NCBI RefSeq assembly: GCF_016924645.1
Contig: NZ_JAFFJV010000012.1
Location: 29,044 to 93,043 of the forward strand
Length of the DNA stretch: 64,000 nucleotides
Reading direction: 5' to 3'
Origin: Rufibacter psychrotolerans
GTDB taxonomy: Bacteria; Bacteroidota; Bacteroidia; Cytophagales; Hymenobacteraceae
Within the stretch, counting starts at the first letter, position 1, and every line of letters begins with the position of its first letter. This document shows positions 32,515 through 41,601 of this stretch, piece after piece. The position numbers and the translations under genes were made by a program. Below the pieces are notes generated by a model. The model was not told where the DNA came from. It was given only the letters and a program-made list of their open reading frames with translations, and searched no databases.

Positions 32515-33663
32515 CTAATCCAGAATGGTAGTGGTAAACCGGATGTTTGCCTTTTCCAGCAAGGTGCCTGCTTCAGGGTTAACATCATCTTTGTATTTGG
32601 GCGAGAAGCTGGCCGTGGTTTGGTAGGTTCCGGGGGGATAGGTACTGGCATCCACCGTCAGGTTCACGGCCATGCTTTCGCCCGGCAATAACCCACCCAC
32701 CTGCGTTCCGCCGAAGGCCCGCAGGGCAGTGAGGTTGGCCGGTACGTAGTTGGTATGGCTTATCCCGGCCAGGCTCAGTGCCTGGTTGCCCTGGTTGGTG
32801 ATCTGCGCGACACCACTGAGGGTTCTGATGGCTCCCTTGGTCACGTGCGCGGTGGTGATGTCGGGCTGCTCCACTTTGAACGGGTTCCGGACGTCCACAA
32901 TCACCCTGTAGTACCCAGTGGATGTCCCCGTTTCTGAGCCGTTTTTCACGAAAACGAAGAATTGCCTGGGGTAGGCATAATCAATGCTCATGCCGGCCTC
33001 GGGGTACCTGGACGTGCTGTTCACCACCGGACTGCTGGGGTCCTGGGAGTAAAACAGCTGGTCTCCCCCGTGCCCTATGGTGGCCGTCAGGTTGGTGAAA
33101 GGGGTGCCCACCGGGACAAACACGTAGATACTACCCGGTCCTTTTTCGGGGGAAGGGTGCACAATCCTGGCGGCCTCCACATTGGCAGGCAAGCCCGGGT
33201 TCTTGGCTTGCTCAAAGGTAAAGGTAGCGATCTGCGAATAAGCCGGGTTCTCCGCCTCGGTAATGGTGACCTCATACCGCACCTTTTTGCGGGGGTCTAG
33301 CTCTGACGTGAGGGTATACACTACCGGCTGGCCCGCAAAATCCTGTACCTCGCCCAGGCGGGGCGAAACGGTGAATTTTTCAAGGTTGGCGTTCGTGGCC
33401 TTCGGGGTAAGCCTGAGCCTCGCGCTTACCCTGGGCACCACCAGGTTGATTCGGCCGGGGAAGATCTCCTGTCCATTCTGTACCACCGGGTGCGTGATGG
33501 CAATGTCTACGTAAGGGGTTTCAGCCACCTGGAAATCAGCGAACCGGGCCAGGGCAAGATCAACCTCCGGGGCTGGCTCCGAAGCATCTTCTTCACAGCC
33601 AAAAAGGAACACGAAAAAAGCGAACGTGTACGCTACTCTAAAAATGGGGGTTAAGGCTTTCAT
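32515..33663 (-). CDS. Uncharacterised lipoprotein with Ig-like modules
   Basis: From ATG at 33663 the protein has 382 residues; upstream frame to 33687 is unlikely. The signal ends in FVFLFGCEED, a good lipobox, so it is a lipoprotein. The body resembles Bacteroidota DUF5018-like repeats: LVVPRVSARLRLTPKATNANLEKFTVSPRLGEVQDFAGQPVVYTLTSE and KVRYEVTITEAENP, with a final BACON/Ig-like module (VTKGAIRTLSGVAQITNQGNQALSLAGIS). It is likely exposed in the periplasm or at the cell surface. There is no enzymatic motif. Confidence 0.75.
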   Translation of the reverse strand: MKALTPIFRVAYTFAFFVFLFGCEEDASEPAPEVDLALARFADFQVAETPYVDIAITHPVVQNGQEIFPGRINLVVPRVSARLRLTPKATNANLEKFTVSPRLGEVQDFAGQPVVYTLTSELDPRKKVRYEVTITEAENPAYSQIATFTFEQAKNPGLPANVEAARIVHPSPEKGPGSIYVFVPVGTPFTNLTATIGHGGDQLFYSQDPSSPVVNSTSRYPEAGMSIDYAYPRQFFVFVKNGSETGTSTGYYRVIVDVRNPFKVEQPDITTAHVTKGAIRTLSGVAQITNQGNQALSLAGISHTNYVPANLTALRAFGGTQVGGLLPGESMAVNLTVDASTYPPGTYQTTASFSPKYKDDVNPEAGTLLEKANIRFTTTILD

Positions 33664-34094
33664 TGTTTTGGTAAACGAGTACAACAACTAAATGACACAA
33701 TAACTACCTGCCTGGTGCTGTCGTCCGCCACTCGCCCATAAACTGCCACTTGGTGCGGAGTTTCGCCTATACGGGAGAGCCGCCGGAAGCCCATTGAAAT
33801 AGTCTAAGGGAAGACCAGCATTCTTCAATCTTCCCCTATTGTTTTCCTGAAAATGAATATCTGGATTCCGGACATGCGCTTCTGTTTCAGGCCTGTTTTC
33901 CTGAAATAGAGCAATAAATAGCTAAGGAAGGTTTGCCCTTTTTACTGGCCTGCGCACTAGTTAAGGGCGTGAGTAGCCAAAAGGTTATTTGGGGTTTGGC
34001 GTAGAGGCCTAGGGAAGGCTCCAGCGTGTGATAGACTGATTTTCTTGGGATAATCTTTAAGCCCAGCTCCTGCCCGGCAGCCAGAGGCTACCCG

Positions 34095-34125
34095 ATAGCG
34101 CACACTCGCCAGAGGCGAGCGAGGG
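34095..34125. repeat. Third copy of the 31-bp CACTCGCC repeat
   Basis: Exact copy of 32271-32301 without a visible inverted partner nearby. It lies in the 1.1-kb gap 33664-34830, which contains this repeat, a degenerate dispersed palindrome near 33890 and the elements at 34394 and 34514, but no gene I can support. Confidence 0.75.
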
Positions 34126-34393
34126 AACAACGGAATGGATGGAGTTAGGTTGATCTGGGTGCGAGAATGGGGGTTTCTTGGCTGAACCTTCTTGAACTCT
34201 AGGACTGTGAAGGCACGCGGCAGAGGTTTGTACAGTGCATGTTTACGGCAGTTGCAAACTGCCCTCATAATGGATCCAAGTCACAGACTTGAACTATGTG
34301 TATTTTTTATTCTGAATGGACTGAAAATGGAAGACAATTCTACCTCAGGGTCTAACATGCTCCAATAGAAAAGCGCCCCTACGAAGCCTTTTA

Positions 34394-34470
34394 CTATGGC
34401 GCAGAAGTTCCTTCCGTGCCTTTCTACTTTCTATAGGAGCAGGTTAGGCACGCAAGTAAATCCGCGCCAT
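34394..34470. mobile_element. Diverged copy of the CTATGGCGCGGATTTAC palindromic element
   Basis: The left arm reads CTATGGCGCAGAAGTTCC...CCGTGCCT (34394-34421) and the right arm AGGCACGCAAGTAAATCCGC (34446 on). It is a decayed relative of the perfect element at 63934-64000. Confidence 0.6.
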
Positions 34471-34513
34471 TGAGAGACAAGGCCTTAGGTAGTAGCAGCG
34501 TGGCAATTCGGAG

Positions 34514-34546
34514 AGCCCTCACAGGTTTTGAAAACCTGTGAGGGCT
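34514..34546. repeat. 33-bp perfect palindrome
   Basis: AGCCCTCACAGGTTTT (34514-34529), central G, AAAACCTGTGAGGGCT (34531-34546). This hairpin is not attached to a gene end; the nearest stop codon is that of the minus-strand gene at 34831. Confidence 0.8.
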
Positions 34547-34830
34547 TACGTTCTGAAGCGCTTCTGCTGCTAAAACGCTGCTATGCAAGTCCAAAGTTGG
34601 AAGATCCCGATCTCAGTCTTTGGCTCGAGCGCCTCGCTTGTGGCCCTTGAAAAGCTTAAGCTAAGAATAGGCTGCAGAGATGGGCCGCAAGGGCAGAGCG
34701 AGGGGCAAAGACGGGGCCCCGCGGCCGTGAGCGCACCAAGCAACCTATGCAACAACCCACCCCATAAATCAATAGACAAGCAGCACCACGCCAGCAAAAG
34801 ACCAACCAGACCACAGACAAAGCAAGTATC

Positions 34831-36675
34831 CTAATTGAACACCACTTTCTGCACCAGACGCTTCTCGCCGTACTCCAGCACCAGCATGTACGAACCCGGC
34901 GCCAGCTTGCCCCGCGTAATGGTCAGGGTGTGATGGCCGGCTGTGTACTTCTCCTTCAGCACCCGGGTCTTGGTTTTGCGGTCCATGGTGTAGAGCTCGG
35001 CTTTGACGCCCGACTTCTTGCGGAGGGTGATGTCTACGTACACCTTGGTGGCATCTGTCAGCGCGGGGGAGGCAGTGGCAGCCAGGGTGGTGGGAACTTC
35101 CAGGGCGGCAGGTTGCCCCAGCAGTTGGTCGGCGGTTAAGACTGGGGGGGTATCTTGCTGCGCCAGCATGGGAAAGGCGCTGCCCAGCACCACCACGTTG
35201 CTCAGGTCACTCTCCACGTTGGCGGGACTTAGCTCAGAAACGGCCCAGAAAGAAGTGGGCGACGGCACCTCAGCCACGGGGATGGTCACGGTTTCGGCCG
35301 ACGTGAAGGCGCGCACCGCCCCCTCAGGGATTAGTGCGCCAATGGCGGGCATGGTGGTAGTGGTGTAGAGCAGATAGCGCTTGAAGCCGTGCGTGTTGGC
35401 AGGGTTCCGGCGCCACTTGACCTCGTAGGCGTTAGACGCTTCGTTCAGGGTCACGGATAAGTCGGTGGGGGCTGCGGGAGCCTGGCCACCCAGCCAGCGC
35501 ATGGCAGGTGGGGCCGCCGGAAACCGGAACGTGGCCGCCTGGAACGAAGTGGTAATCAGGTTGGTGTTGCCGGTGATATTGGCGGCCCGGAAGATCACGC
35601 TGCCCAGGGAGTTCTTCTCGCGGTTAGAGCGGGTAATCTCTATCTGGTGGGGCACCTCATCGGGGGAAAAGCCGGGTTGGTTCACGGTGTGGCCCGCGTA
35701 CAGGTGCCGCCCCGCCGCGTGCGCCTTGTCTGACCACCAGTACAAAAGCTTGCGGTAATCCTGCCGGCCCCCGATGGCCCAGTAGAGTTGCGGCGTGAGG
35801 TAGTCCACCACCTGGTGGTCCAGCCAATGGAGGGCATCGGCGTAGATGGCATGGTAGGCATCCATGCCCGTTACACCCGCCGGCTCGCCGTTTTTCCAGA
35901 TCCCGAAGGGGCTAATGCCGAAGCGCACCTGGGGTTTGACGGCTTTGATCTGCTCGTGCACCAGGCGCATGGTCTCGTTCACGTTGTGGCGGCGCCAGTC
36001 TTTGATGTTTTGGAAACCGGCCCCGTGCGCCTTGAAGGTCTGGGCGTCTTCGTTGGCAATGCCCAAGAAAGGGCCCTCTGGGTACGGGTAAAAGTAATCG
36101 TCAAAGTGCACCCCGTCAATGTCGTAGTTTTGAGCCACTTCCCTGACAATGGCCGCAATATAGCTGCGCACCTGGGGCAGGCCCGGGTCCAGGATTTTCT
36201 TGCCGTTGGGGAAACTCAGGAGCCACTCGGGCCGGGCCTTGGAAACATGCTGGGCATGATACACCGCCGGATTGGCCACCGTGCCCACCCGGAACGGATT
36301 GAACCAGGCGTGCAGCTCCAGGCCCCGGGCGTGGGCCTCGGCAATGGCAAATGCCAGCGGGTCATACCCCGGGTCTTTGCCCTGGGTCCCGGTCAGGAAT
36401 CGCGACCAGGGCTCATAGCTTGATCTGTAGAAGGCGTCGCACTCGGTCCGTACCTGGAAGAACACTACGTTCAGGTTGGCCGCCTTGATCTTGTCCAGCA
36501 TGTCGCGCAGGGCGGCCTTCTGGTGTTCGGGCGCAGCCCCCCTGATGGGCCAGTCCAGGTTGGCTACTGTGGCCACCCACACGCCCCTGAACTCGCGGTT
36601 GGGCAGCTCCTGCGCCAGGGCCGAACACATGAAAAGAAAGAACACAGCAAATTGGAGAAACAGGTGCTTGCGCAT
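34831..36675 (-). CDS. GHL10-type glycoside hydrolase
   Basis: From ATG at 36675 the protein has 614 residues with a signal peptide (MRKHLFLQFAVFFLFMCSALAQ). The catalytic half matches the glycosyl hydrolase-like 10 (DUF187/YngK) family: NREFRGVWVATVANLDWP, AANLNVVFFQVRTECDAFYRS, GLELHAWFNPFRVGT, YDIDGVHFDDYFYPYP and VRFGISPFGIWKNG. A fibronectin-like module follows (about 425-510), and the last 80 residues end LAPGSYMLVLEYGEKRLVQKVVFN, resembling a type IX secretion sorting domain. Likely role is peptidoglycan or polysaccharide glycan cleavage outside the cytoplasm. The original upstream ATG (36726) is not favoured. Confidence 0.85.
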   Translation of the reverse strand: MRKHLFLQFAVFFLFMCSALAQELPNREFRGVWVATVANLDWPIRGAAPEHQKAALRDMLDKIKAANLNVVFFQVRTECDAFYRSSYEPWSRFLTGTQGKDPGYDPLAFAIAEAHARGLELHAWFNPFRVGTVANPAVYHAQHVSKARPEWLLSFPNGKKILDPGLPQVRSYIAAIVREVAQNYDIDGVHFDDYFYPYPEGPFLGIANEDAQTFKAHGAGFQNIKDWRRHNVNETMRLVHEQIKAVKPQVRFGISPFGIWKNGEPAGVTGMDAYHAIYADALHWLDHQVVDYLTPQLYWAIGGRQDYRKLLYWWSDKAHAAGRHLYAGHTVNQPGFSPDEVPHQIEITRSNREKNSLGSVIFRAANITGNTNLITTSFQAATFRFPAAPPAMRWLGGQAPAAPTDLSVTLNEASNAYEVKWRRNPANTHGFKRYLLYTTTTMPAIGALIPEGAVRAFTSAETVTIPVAEVPSPTSFWAVSELSPANVESDLSNVVVLGSAFPMLAQQDTPPVLTADQLLGQPAALEVPTTLAATASPALTDATKVYVDITLRKKSGVKAELYTMDRKTKTRVLKEKYTAGHHTLTITRGKLAPGSYMLVLEYGEKRLVQKVVFN

Positions 36676-36929
36676 GATGTGAGCAGATGACGTAAAAAAG
36701 GACCGGTGGGCGGGGGAACAAGCCACAAAGGTAAGCAGAAGGGCTTTAAAATTAGGCGCTTGTTGGTAAATTCATAGGCACGTTGCCCAGGGTCTTTCAA
36801 GCCCGGTAGGCGCTTGCCAGCCTCAGCCCTGCCCCTCCCGCTTGTCCTGCGGCGGTGCCTTTGCCTCCTGCCGCACCGGAATACCTTAACTTTCTGCCTA
36901 CATTTGAGTACTTAGAAGCAACCTGACCT

Positions 36930-37751
36930 ATGCTTACCAACCGCTATAGAAGAATCCTGTACACCGTCATCCACGGCACTGACACGCCGGCCGGGAGAAG
37001 CTTTGACGTGGTGTTGCTTTGGACTATTCTGCTTTCCACGCTCACGGTCTGCCTGGAGAGCGTCCCGGCCATTCGCCAGGCCTACCAGGTTTATTTCATA
37101 GTGGCCGAGTGGTTTTTCACGCTTGCGTTTACCCTGGAATACTTCCTGCGGATGTACAGCCATCCCCGGCCGTTGCGCTACGCGTTCAGCTTCTACGGCA
37201 TCATTGACTTCCTGTCGGTGATTCCCACTTACGTGGCGTTCTTTATCCCGGGGTTCCGGTTCCTGATGACCATCCGCATCCTGCGGCTGCTGCGCGTGTT
37301 CCGCATCCTCAAACTGACCAGCTACGTGGAAAACGCCCAGATCATCACCGCGGCCCTTAAGGCGAGCTTTCAGAAAATCACGGTGTTTGTGCTGGCCGTC
37401 TTTAGTTTGGTGCTCATCATTGGCACGGTCATTTACGTGGTGGAGGGCGAGGAAAACGGGTTTACCAGCATTCCGCAGAGCATCTACTGGGCCATTGTCA
37501 CCATTACCACCGTGGGCTACGGCGATATTACCCCGCGCACGCCCCTGGGGCAGATGATCTCTTCGCTGGTGATGCTCATGGGCTACGCCATCATTGCCGT
37601 GCCCACCGGCATTGTCACGGTAGAACTCTCCCGGATCAAAGCTCCGGCTGAGCCGGCCGCGGCCCTTACCTGCAGCAACTGCCTGGCCGAGGTGCGGAAA
37701 ACCGACAACTTCTGCAGCAACTGCGGCAGCAAGCTTCCCGAGGCCTCTTAA
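36930..37751 (+). CDS. Voltage-gated-type potassium channel with zinc-ribbon tail
   Basis: A 273-residue six-helix ion transport protein. The S4-like helix is FLMTIRILRLLRVFRILKL, with Arg at three-residue spacing; the pore has TITTVGYGDITP (TVGYGD about 193-198), a K+ selectivity filter. The C-terminus carries two CxxC pairs (CSNCLAEVRKTDNFCSNCG), a zinc-ribbon of the type found in zinc_ribbon_2 proteins, which is not part of the classic channel. TACATTTG at 36899-36906 fits a -7 promoter element. Confidence 0.88.
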   Translation: MLTNRYRRILYTVIHGTDTPAGRSFDVVLLWTILLSTLTVCLESVPAIRQAYQVYFIVAEWFFTLAFTLEYFLRMYSHPRPLRYAFSFYGIIDFLSVIPTYVAFFIPGFRFLMTIRILRLLRVFRILKLTSYVENAQIITAALKASFQKITVFVLAVFSLVLIIGTVIYVVEGEENGFTSIPQSIYWAIVTITTVGYGDITPRTPLGQMISSLVMLMGYAIIAVPTGIVTVELSRIKAPAEPAAALTCSNCLAEVRKTDNFCSNCGSKLPEAS

Positions 37752-37752
37752 T

Positions 37753-37790
37753 CTTTTTTGGCCTGTTTTCTGGAAAAGTGCCCCAAAACC
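37753..37790. repeat. Dispersed intergenic palindrome (copy 7)
   Basis: TTTTTTGGCCTGTTTTCTGG then AAAAGTGCCCCAAAAC. It begins two bases after the channel stop codon. Confidence 0.7.
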
Positions 37791-37824
37791 GGTCTATCTT
37801 TGGCTGCTGTACAAACCTTCCTCA

Positions 37825-38172
37825 ATGAATCTAGAAGCCTTGCGGTCTTTGTGCCTTTCTTTTCCGGCAGTGACGGAAGACATTAAATGGGAGCACGACC
37901 TGTGTTTTTCTGTAGGCGGAAAAATGTTCTGCGTGGCCAGCCTGGAGCCGCCGTTTACCTTCTCGCTGAAAGTAACAGACCCCGAGTTTGAGGAGCTGCT
38001 CGCCAAGCCTGGCATTGTGCCCGCCCCCTATCTGGCCAGGTACAAATGGGTCTTGGTGGAAGAGGCGCAGGCGTTGCCGCAGGACAGGCTGGAGCAATTA
38101 ATTCGGCAGTCGTACGAGCTGATCAAGGGAAAGCTCCCCAAAAAAGACCTGAAAGCCGCCGGTCTGCTCTAA
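37825..38172 (+). CDS. MmcQ/YjbR family protein
   Basis: A 115-residue protein of the MmcQ/YjbR (CyaY-like fold) family: MNLEALRSLCLSFPAVTEDIKWEHDLCFSVGGKMFCVASLEPPFTFSLKV and LARYKWVLVEEAQALPQDRLEQLIRQSYELI. Family members have a double-wing DNA-binding-like fold; their function is not settled. Length is normal. It is single-gene, with a 390-bp gap after it. Confidence 0.88.
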   Translation: MNLEALRSLCLSFPAVTEDIKWEHDLCFSVGGKMFCVASLEPPFTFSLKVTDPEFEELLAKPGIVPAPYLARYKWVLVEEAQALPQDRLEQLIRQSYELIKGKLPKKDLKAAGLL

Positions 38173-38372
38173 CTCCCCTAGCCTATTTTCTAATCTCAGC
38201 CCCGCACGTACCAAGTGCTGGGCGGGCAGCGATTTCCAGGGCACAGCTTGCCAGAACTGCCAATGGTGATGGGATTGCTTCTCCCTTCTACAAGCCGCCC
38301 CAAAAAGGTCACAGAGCAGGAGACTTAATTCTTAACCGGCATCACGCTGGCTTATTCTGGGGCCCTGGCTAC

Positions 38373-38409
38373 GGTTTAGGAACCGTTTTTGGGAAAACAC
38401 CCCGAAAAC
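38373..38409. repeat. Dispersed intergenic palindrome (copy 8)
   Basis: GGTTTAGGAACCGTTTTTGG then GAAAACACCCCGAAAAC, an imperfect member, in the gap between the MmcQ/YjbR gene and the 39-residue gene. Confidence 0.55.
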
Positions 38410-38565
38410 AGACCACCGATGCCATCGGCAGTCCCATGTTCATACTAAGGGTTTGCCTGGGGCGTTACAAGGGCAACGCTGGGCTATTTTTAAAATCACC
38501 CAAAATAGTGTTTCTTCGTGGTGGCGTACGCGCCCTTAGTTTTCGGATTTACTTTACTTAAGAGA

Positions 38566-38685
38566 ATGGCTGACTGGAAAAAAGCTTTAAAACGAATGGG
38601 CATGGCAGGTTTCCTGTTCTTTCTGATCAAGGGCTTGATCTGGATTTTCATCTTTCTGGGCGGCGCAAAACTGCTCTTTGATTAA
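38566..38685 (+). CDS. 39-residue membrane protein
   Basis: A small ORF below the usual length cutoff: ATG 38566, stop 38683-38685. It begins MADWKKALKRMG and then has a single hydrophobic helix (AGFLFFLIKGLIWIFIFLGG, about 14-33). A charged, basic N-terminus followed by one helix is typical of small inner-membrane proteins, and similar short proteins occur in Bacteroidota. Function unknown. Confidence 0.65.
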   Translation: MADWKKALKRMGMAGFLFFLIKGLIWIFIFLGGAKLLFD

Positions 38686-39013
38686 GTCCGGGCCCCTGGT
38701 TCCGGCCCAACTGCTGCTACCTCCTATCCTGGCAGCCCTTTCCGCCGGCTCTTCCCAATATCAACTTCCTTTCTTCGGCCCAAGGCCGCACGCCTGGCTT
38801 TTCAGGTGCCTCCTGTTTTTCTTGCTGAAGGACATCCAGCTTGCTCCTCTTTCCCGTTCCCGTTTGGCTTGGCTGATTGGGCACCATCACCCGGAAAAAC
38901 TGCTTCCGGGCTTCTTGTTCCGCGCTCACCCGGTTGGTGCATAAATTCTGCCCCACACTTACAATTTCCTGGGGTTCATCTGTTATGTTTACGAGAGTCA
39001 AGCCAAGCAACAC

Positions 39014-40150
39014 ATGAACATAGGAATCATAGGCGGCGGCATTGCCGGGTTAAGCACGGCCATTGCGCTGCAACGGCTGGGCATCACCGCCCAGGTGTAC
39101 GATGCCGCCCCCACGTTTGAACCGGTGGGCGCCGGTCTGGCCCTGGCGGCCAACGCCATCAAAGGATTTCAGCGCCTGGGCATTGCCGAGGAAGTCATTG
39201 CCGAGGGTAACTGCCTGGACGGCTTCCACATCATTGACCAGGACGGCAAGCTCATTAACCGCACCGACAGCCGGGCCATTAGCGCCAAATACGGCCTGGA
39301 CAATTTCGTGATCCACCGGGCGAGCCTGCACCAGGTGCTCCTGCGCCAGTTACCCGCAGCCAGCCTGCACGCCAACAAACGCGCCGTGGGCGTAACCAAC
39401 CACAAAACCGGCATTTCGGTCCAGTTCCAGGACGGCACCACCGCCCTGTTTGACCACCTTCTGGTGGCCGACGGCATTCACTCGGCCATCCGGAAACAGC
39501 TGGTGCCCGCGTCGGTGCCCCGTTACGCCGGGTACACCTGCTGGCGGGCCATCATTGACAACCCCGGCCTGGACAGCTTGTATGCCTCCGAAACCTGGGG
39601 CAAGGCCGGTCGGGTGGGCTGGACCCCGCTCAAAGACAACAAAATCTACTGGTTCGCCTGCATCAACTCGGTCCAGAACAACCCGGCCATGCGGGCCATG
39701 CGGGTAGAAGATCTGCAGCGCCATTTTGCCCGCTACCACCACCCCATTCCCGAGCTGTTCAAACATACCCGGCCAGAGCAGCTGCTGTGGCACGACCTCT
39801 ACGACATTGCCCCGCTGGAGCACTTTGCGTTTCCTAACCTGCTGCTGCTGGGCGATGCCGGCCACGCCACCACCCCCAACATGGGCCAGGGTGCCTGCCA
39901 GGCCGTGGAAGATGCCGTGGTCTTCGCCGATGAACTCCGGAAAGACCTGGACTTCAATCTGGCCGCGCAACGGTTTGAGCGCCGCCGCAAACCCCGCACG
40001 CACTGGATTACCCGTCAGTCCAGGCTCTTGGGGGGCGTGGCCCAGTCGCAGAACTCCTGGTACATTGGCGTCCGCAACTTCGCCCTGCGCCACCTGCCCA
40101 CCTGGGTCAATGACAAGCAACTGGAGAAAGTCTACCGGGTAGATTTCTAA
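39014..40150 (+). CDS. FAD-dependent monooxygenase
   Basis: A 378-residue class A flavoprotein monooxygenase. The dinucleotide-binding motif is IGIIGGGIAGLSTAIALQRLG at the N-terminus (GxGxxG as GGGIAG), the DG-type motif is LLVADGIHSAIRKQL (about 154-168), and the second FAD motif is LLLLGDAGHATTPNMGQGACQAVEDA (about 279-304). This matches salicylate hydroxylase and zeaxanthin epoxidase-like enzymes. The substrate is unknown. No partner genes are adjacent. Confidence 0.88.
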   Translation: MNIGIIGGGIAGLSTAIALQRLGITAQVYDAAPTFEPVGAGLALAANAIKGFQRLGIAEEVIAEGNCLDGFHIIDQDGKLINRTDSRAISAKYGLDNFVIHRASLHQVLLRQLPAASLHANKRAVGVTNHKTGISVQFQDGTTALFDHLLVADGIHSAIRKQLVPASVPRYAGYTCWRAIIDNPGLDSLYASETWGKAGRVGWTPLKDNKIYWFACINSVQNNPAMRAMRVEDLQRHFARYHHPIPELFKHTRPEQLLWHDLYDIAPLEHFAFPNLLLLGDAGHATTPNMGQGACQAVEDAVVFADELRKDLDFNLAAQRFERRRKPRTHWITRQSRLLGGVAQSQNSWYIGVRNFALRHLPTWVNDKQLEKVYRVDF

Positions 40151-40163
40151 GCCATAGCTCCTG

Positions 40164-40205
40164 CCGGTTTTAGGGGTATTTTGGTCAAAACTACCCAAAA
40201 ACAGG
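40164..40205. repeat. Dispersed intergenic palindrome (copy 9)
   Basis: CCGGTTTTAGGGGTATTTTGG then TCAAAACTACCCAAAAACAGG, 13 bp after the monooxygenase stop codon. Confidence 0.65.
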
Positions 40206-40280
40206 GCTGCCTTAGTTTGCTTTTAATGAGGAACGGGGGTTAAGCAGCGCGCCAAGGGCCTGGCCTTGCGAAAGACAGAC

Positions 40281-40318
40281 GGGTTTTAGGGCTGTTTTTC
40301 GGGGAAAAGCCCTGAACC
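40281..40318. repeat. Dispersed intergenic palindrome (copy 10)
   Basis: GGGTTTTAGGGCTGTTTTTC then GGGGAAAAGCCCTGAACC, 75 bp downstream of copy 9 in the same gap. Confidence 0.65.
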
Positions 40319-40382
40319 ATCTGCCACAGTTGGGGCGCTAAGTGCCGGGGCGGCATGGGGAGTAGGTAGAATTTCAGTAATA

Positions 40383-41300
40383 TTGCAGAGATTTTCATTA
40401 GACTTCCTACCCTTGAATACGTCCGTGCCGGCTTTCAGACAGACGCAGCGCGTCCTGGATGACGCCTTTACCCCTGATCAGAGTACCAGTGCCCACCTTT
40501 ACATCAGTTTTGGGGCGCATCGGATTAGAATAGGTGTGCTGGATGCGCAACGCAACAAGTTTGTGGCCCTGGAAGACTACGAGGCCGAACGGCCCGCCAC
40601 CGTGGAGCACGCCATTGCGGCCCTGCAGGACCTGAGCGGCTCCAATGCCCTGCTCCAGCCCCGGCAGTGGCAGCAGGTGCGGGTAGGCATCAAAAACCAG
40701 CAGTTCACCCTGATCCCCGAAACGCTGTTTGACTTTAACGCCCGCGCCGAGTACCTGAAACTGAACGCCGTGGTGGAGCCCGGGCGGGAGTTGGTGCACC
40801 ACCATGAGCACCCGCGCCTGGAGCTGATGAACGTGTTCACGGTACCGGCCGCGCTGCAGGCCTGGCTCGCCCCCCAGTTTAACGCCAGCCCGGTGGAGTT
40901 TGTGCACCAGACCTCGGCCCTGATGGAAGGCTTCCTGCACATGGCCGAGCGCAGCGCCCGCCCCCAGCTCTACATCTACGTGGACAAGAACTACATTACG
41001 CTGGTGGTTTTGCAGGGCCTGCGGCTGGAGTTCTGCAATTCCTTCTACTTCGCCTCTGCCGAGGACTTTATCTACTACGTTTTGTTTGTCTTGCAGGAAA
41101 AGAAGATGAACCCCGAGCAGGACAAGGTGCTGGTGTGGGGCGAGCTCCTGCTGGACTCAGAGCTGCACGAGATCCTGCGCCGGTACATCCGGCACGTACA
41201 GTTCGGGAAGAAACCCACCGGCGTAGGCTTCAGCTACCGCTTTGAAACCCTCTTCAACCACCGCAACTTTGACCTCTACAGCCTGCACTTCTGCGACTGA
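40383..41300 (+). CDS. DUF3822 family protein
   Basis: A 305-residue protein of a Bacteroidota-specific family that resembles an actin/ASKHA-type fold. The conserved N-terminal part VLDDAFTPDQSTSAHLYISFGAHRIRIGVLDAQRNKFVALEDYE starts near residue 25, so the start must be upstream of it; TTG 40383 is the only usable initiation codon there. FTVPAALQAWLAPQF and IYVDKNYITLVVLQGLRLEFCNSFYFASAEDFIYYVLFVLQE also fit the family. In many relatives the gene neighbours rsmD and coaD, which are absent here. Function unknown. Confidence 0.82.
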   Translation: MQRFSLDFLPLNTSVPAFRQTQRVLDDAFTPDQSTSAHLYISFGAHRIRIGVLDAQRNKFVALEDYEAERPATVEHAIAALQDLSGSNALLQPRQWQQVRVGIKNQQFTLIPETLFDFNARAEYLKLNAVVEPGRELVHHHEHPRLELMNVFTVPAALQAWLAPQFNASPVEFVHQTSALMEGFLHMAERSARPQLYIYVDKNYITLVVLQGLRLEFCNSFYFASAEDFIYYVLFVLQEKKMNPEQDKVLVWGELLLDSELHEILRRYIRHVQFGKKPTGVGFSYRFETLFNHRNFDLYSLHFCD

Positions 41301-41320
41301 CGTGGGGTGATTCTTTGAAG

Positions 41321-41360
41321 GAGTGAATGAGTGAATGAGTGAATGGGTGAATGGGTGAGT
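41321..41360. repeat. GAGTGAAT microsatellite
   Basis: Four to five tandem GAGTGAAT/GGGTGAAT units. An inverted relative (CACTCATT/CAATCACT units) lies at 41550-41600, so the two flank the terminator at 41454. Confidence 0.75.
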
Positions 41361-41453
41361 ATTGGAGGATAGTTTGGTTATTCTCTTTAGAGCTTAGTCT
41401 CCTAGCCTTTTACAGGTAGCGCAAACGCACAGAAGAACACCAATTAACCCAAA

Positions 41454-41491
41454 AGAGGGCTGAACCGGATACCCGTTTCAGCCCTCTTTTT
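41454..41491 (+). terminator. Terminator of the DUF3822 gene
   Basis: 11-bp stem AGAGGGCTGAA (41454-41464) / TTCAGCCCTCT (41477-41487) followed by TTTT. Confidence 0.85.
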
Positions 41492-41601
41492 CATTTTTCC
41501 GCTTATTCCAGAAAAGAAGCCAGGAAACTCACCTTGTGCTTCCTCATCCAATCACTCATTCACTCCTTCTATCATTCACACAATCACTCAATCACTCCTT
41601 C

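Noticed and set aside
38046..38561. Open frame of 171 codons
   Set aside because: It starts inside the MmcQ/YjbR gene in another frame and runs through a dispersed palindrome; high-GC frame shadow.
41321..41360. GAGTGAAT units as a CRISPR or origin iteron array
   Set aside because: Simple 8-bp microsatellite with decay; no DnaA boxes or replication genes in the vicinity.
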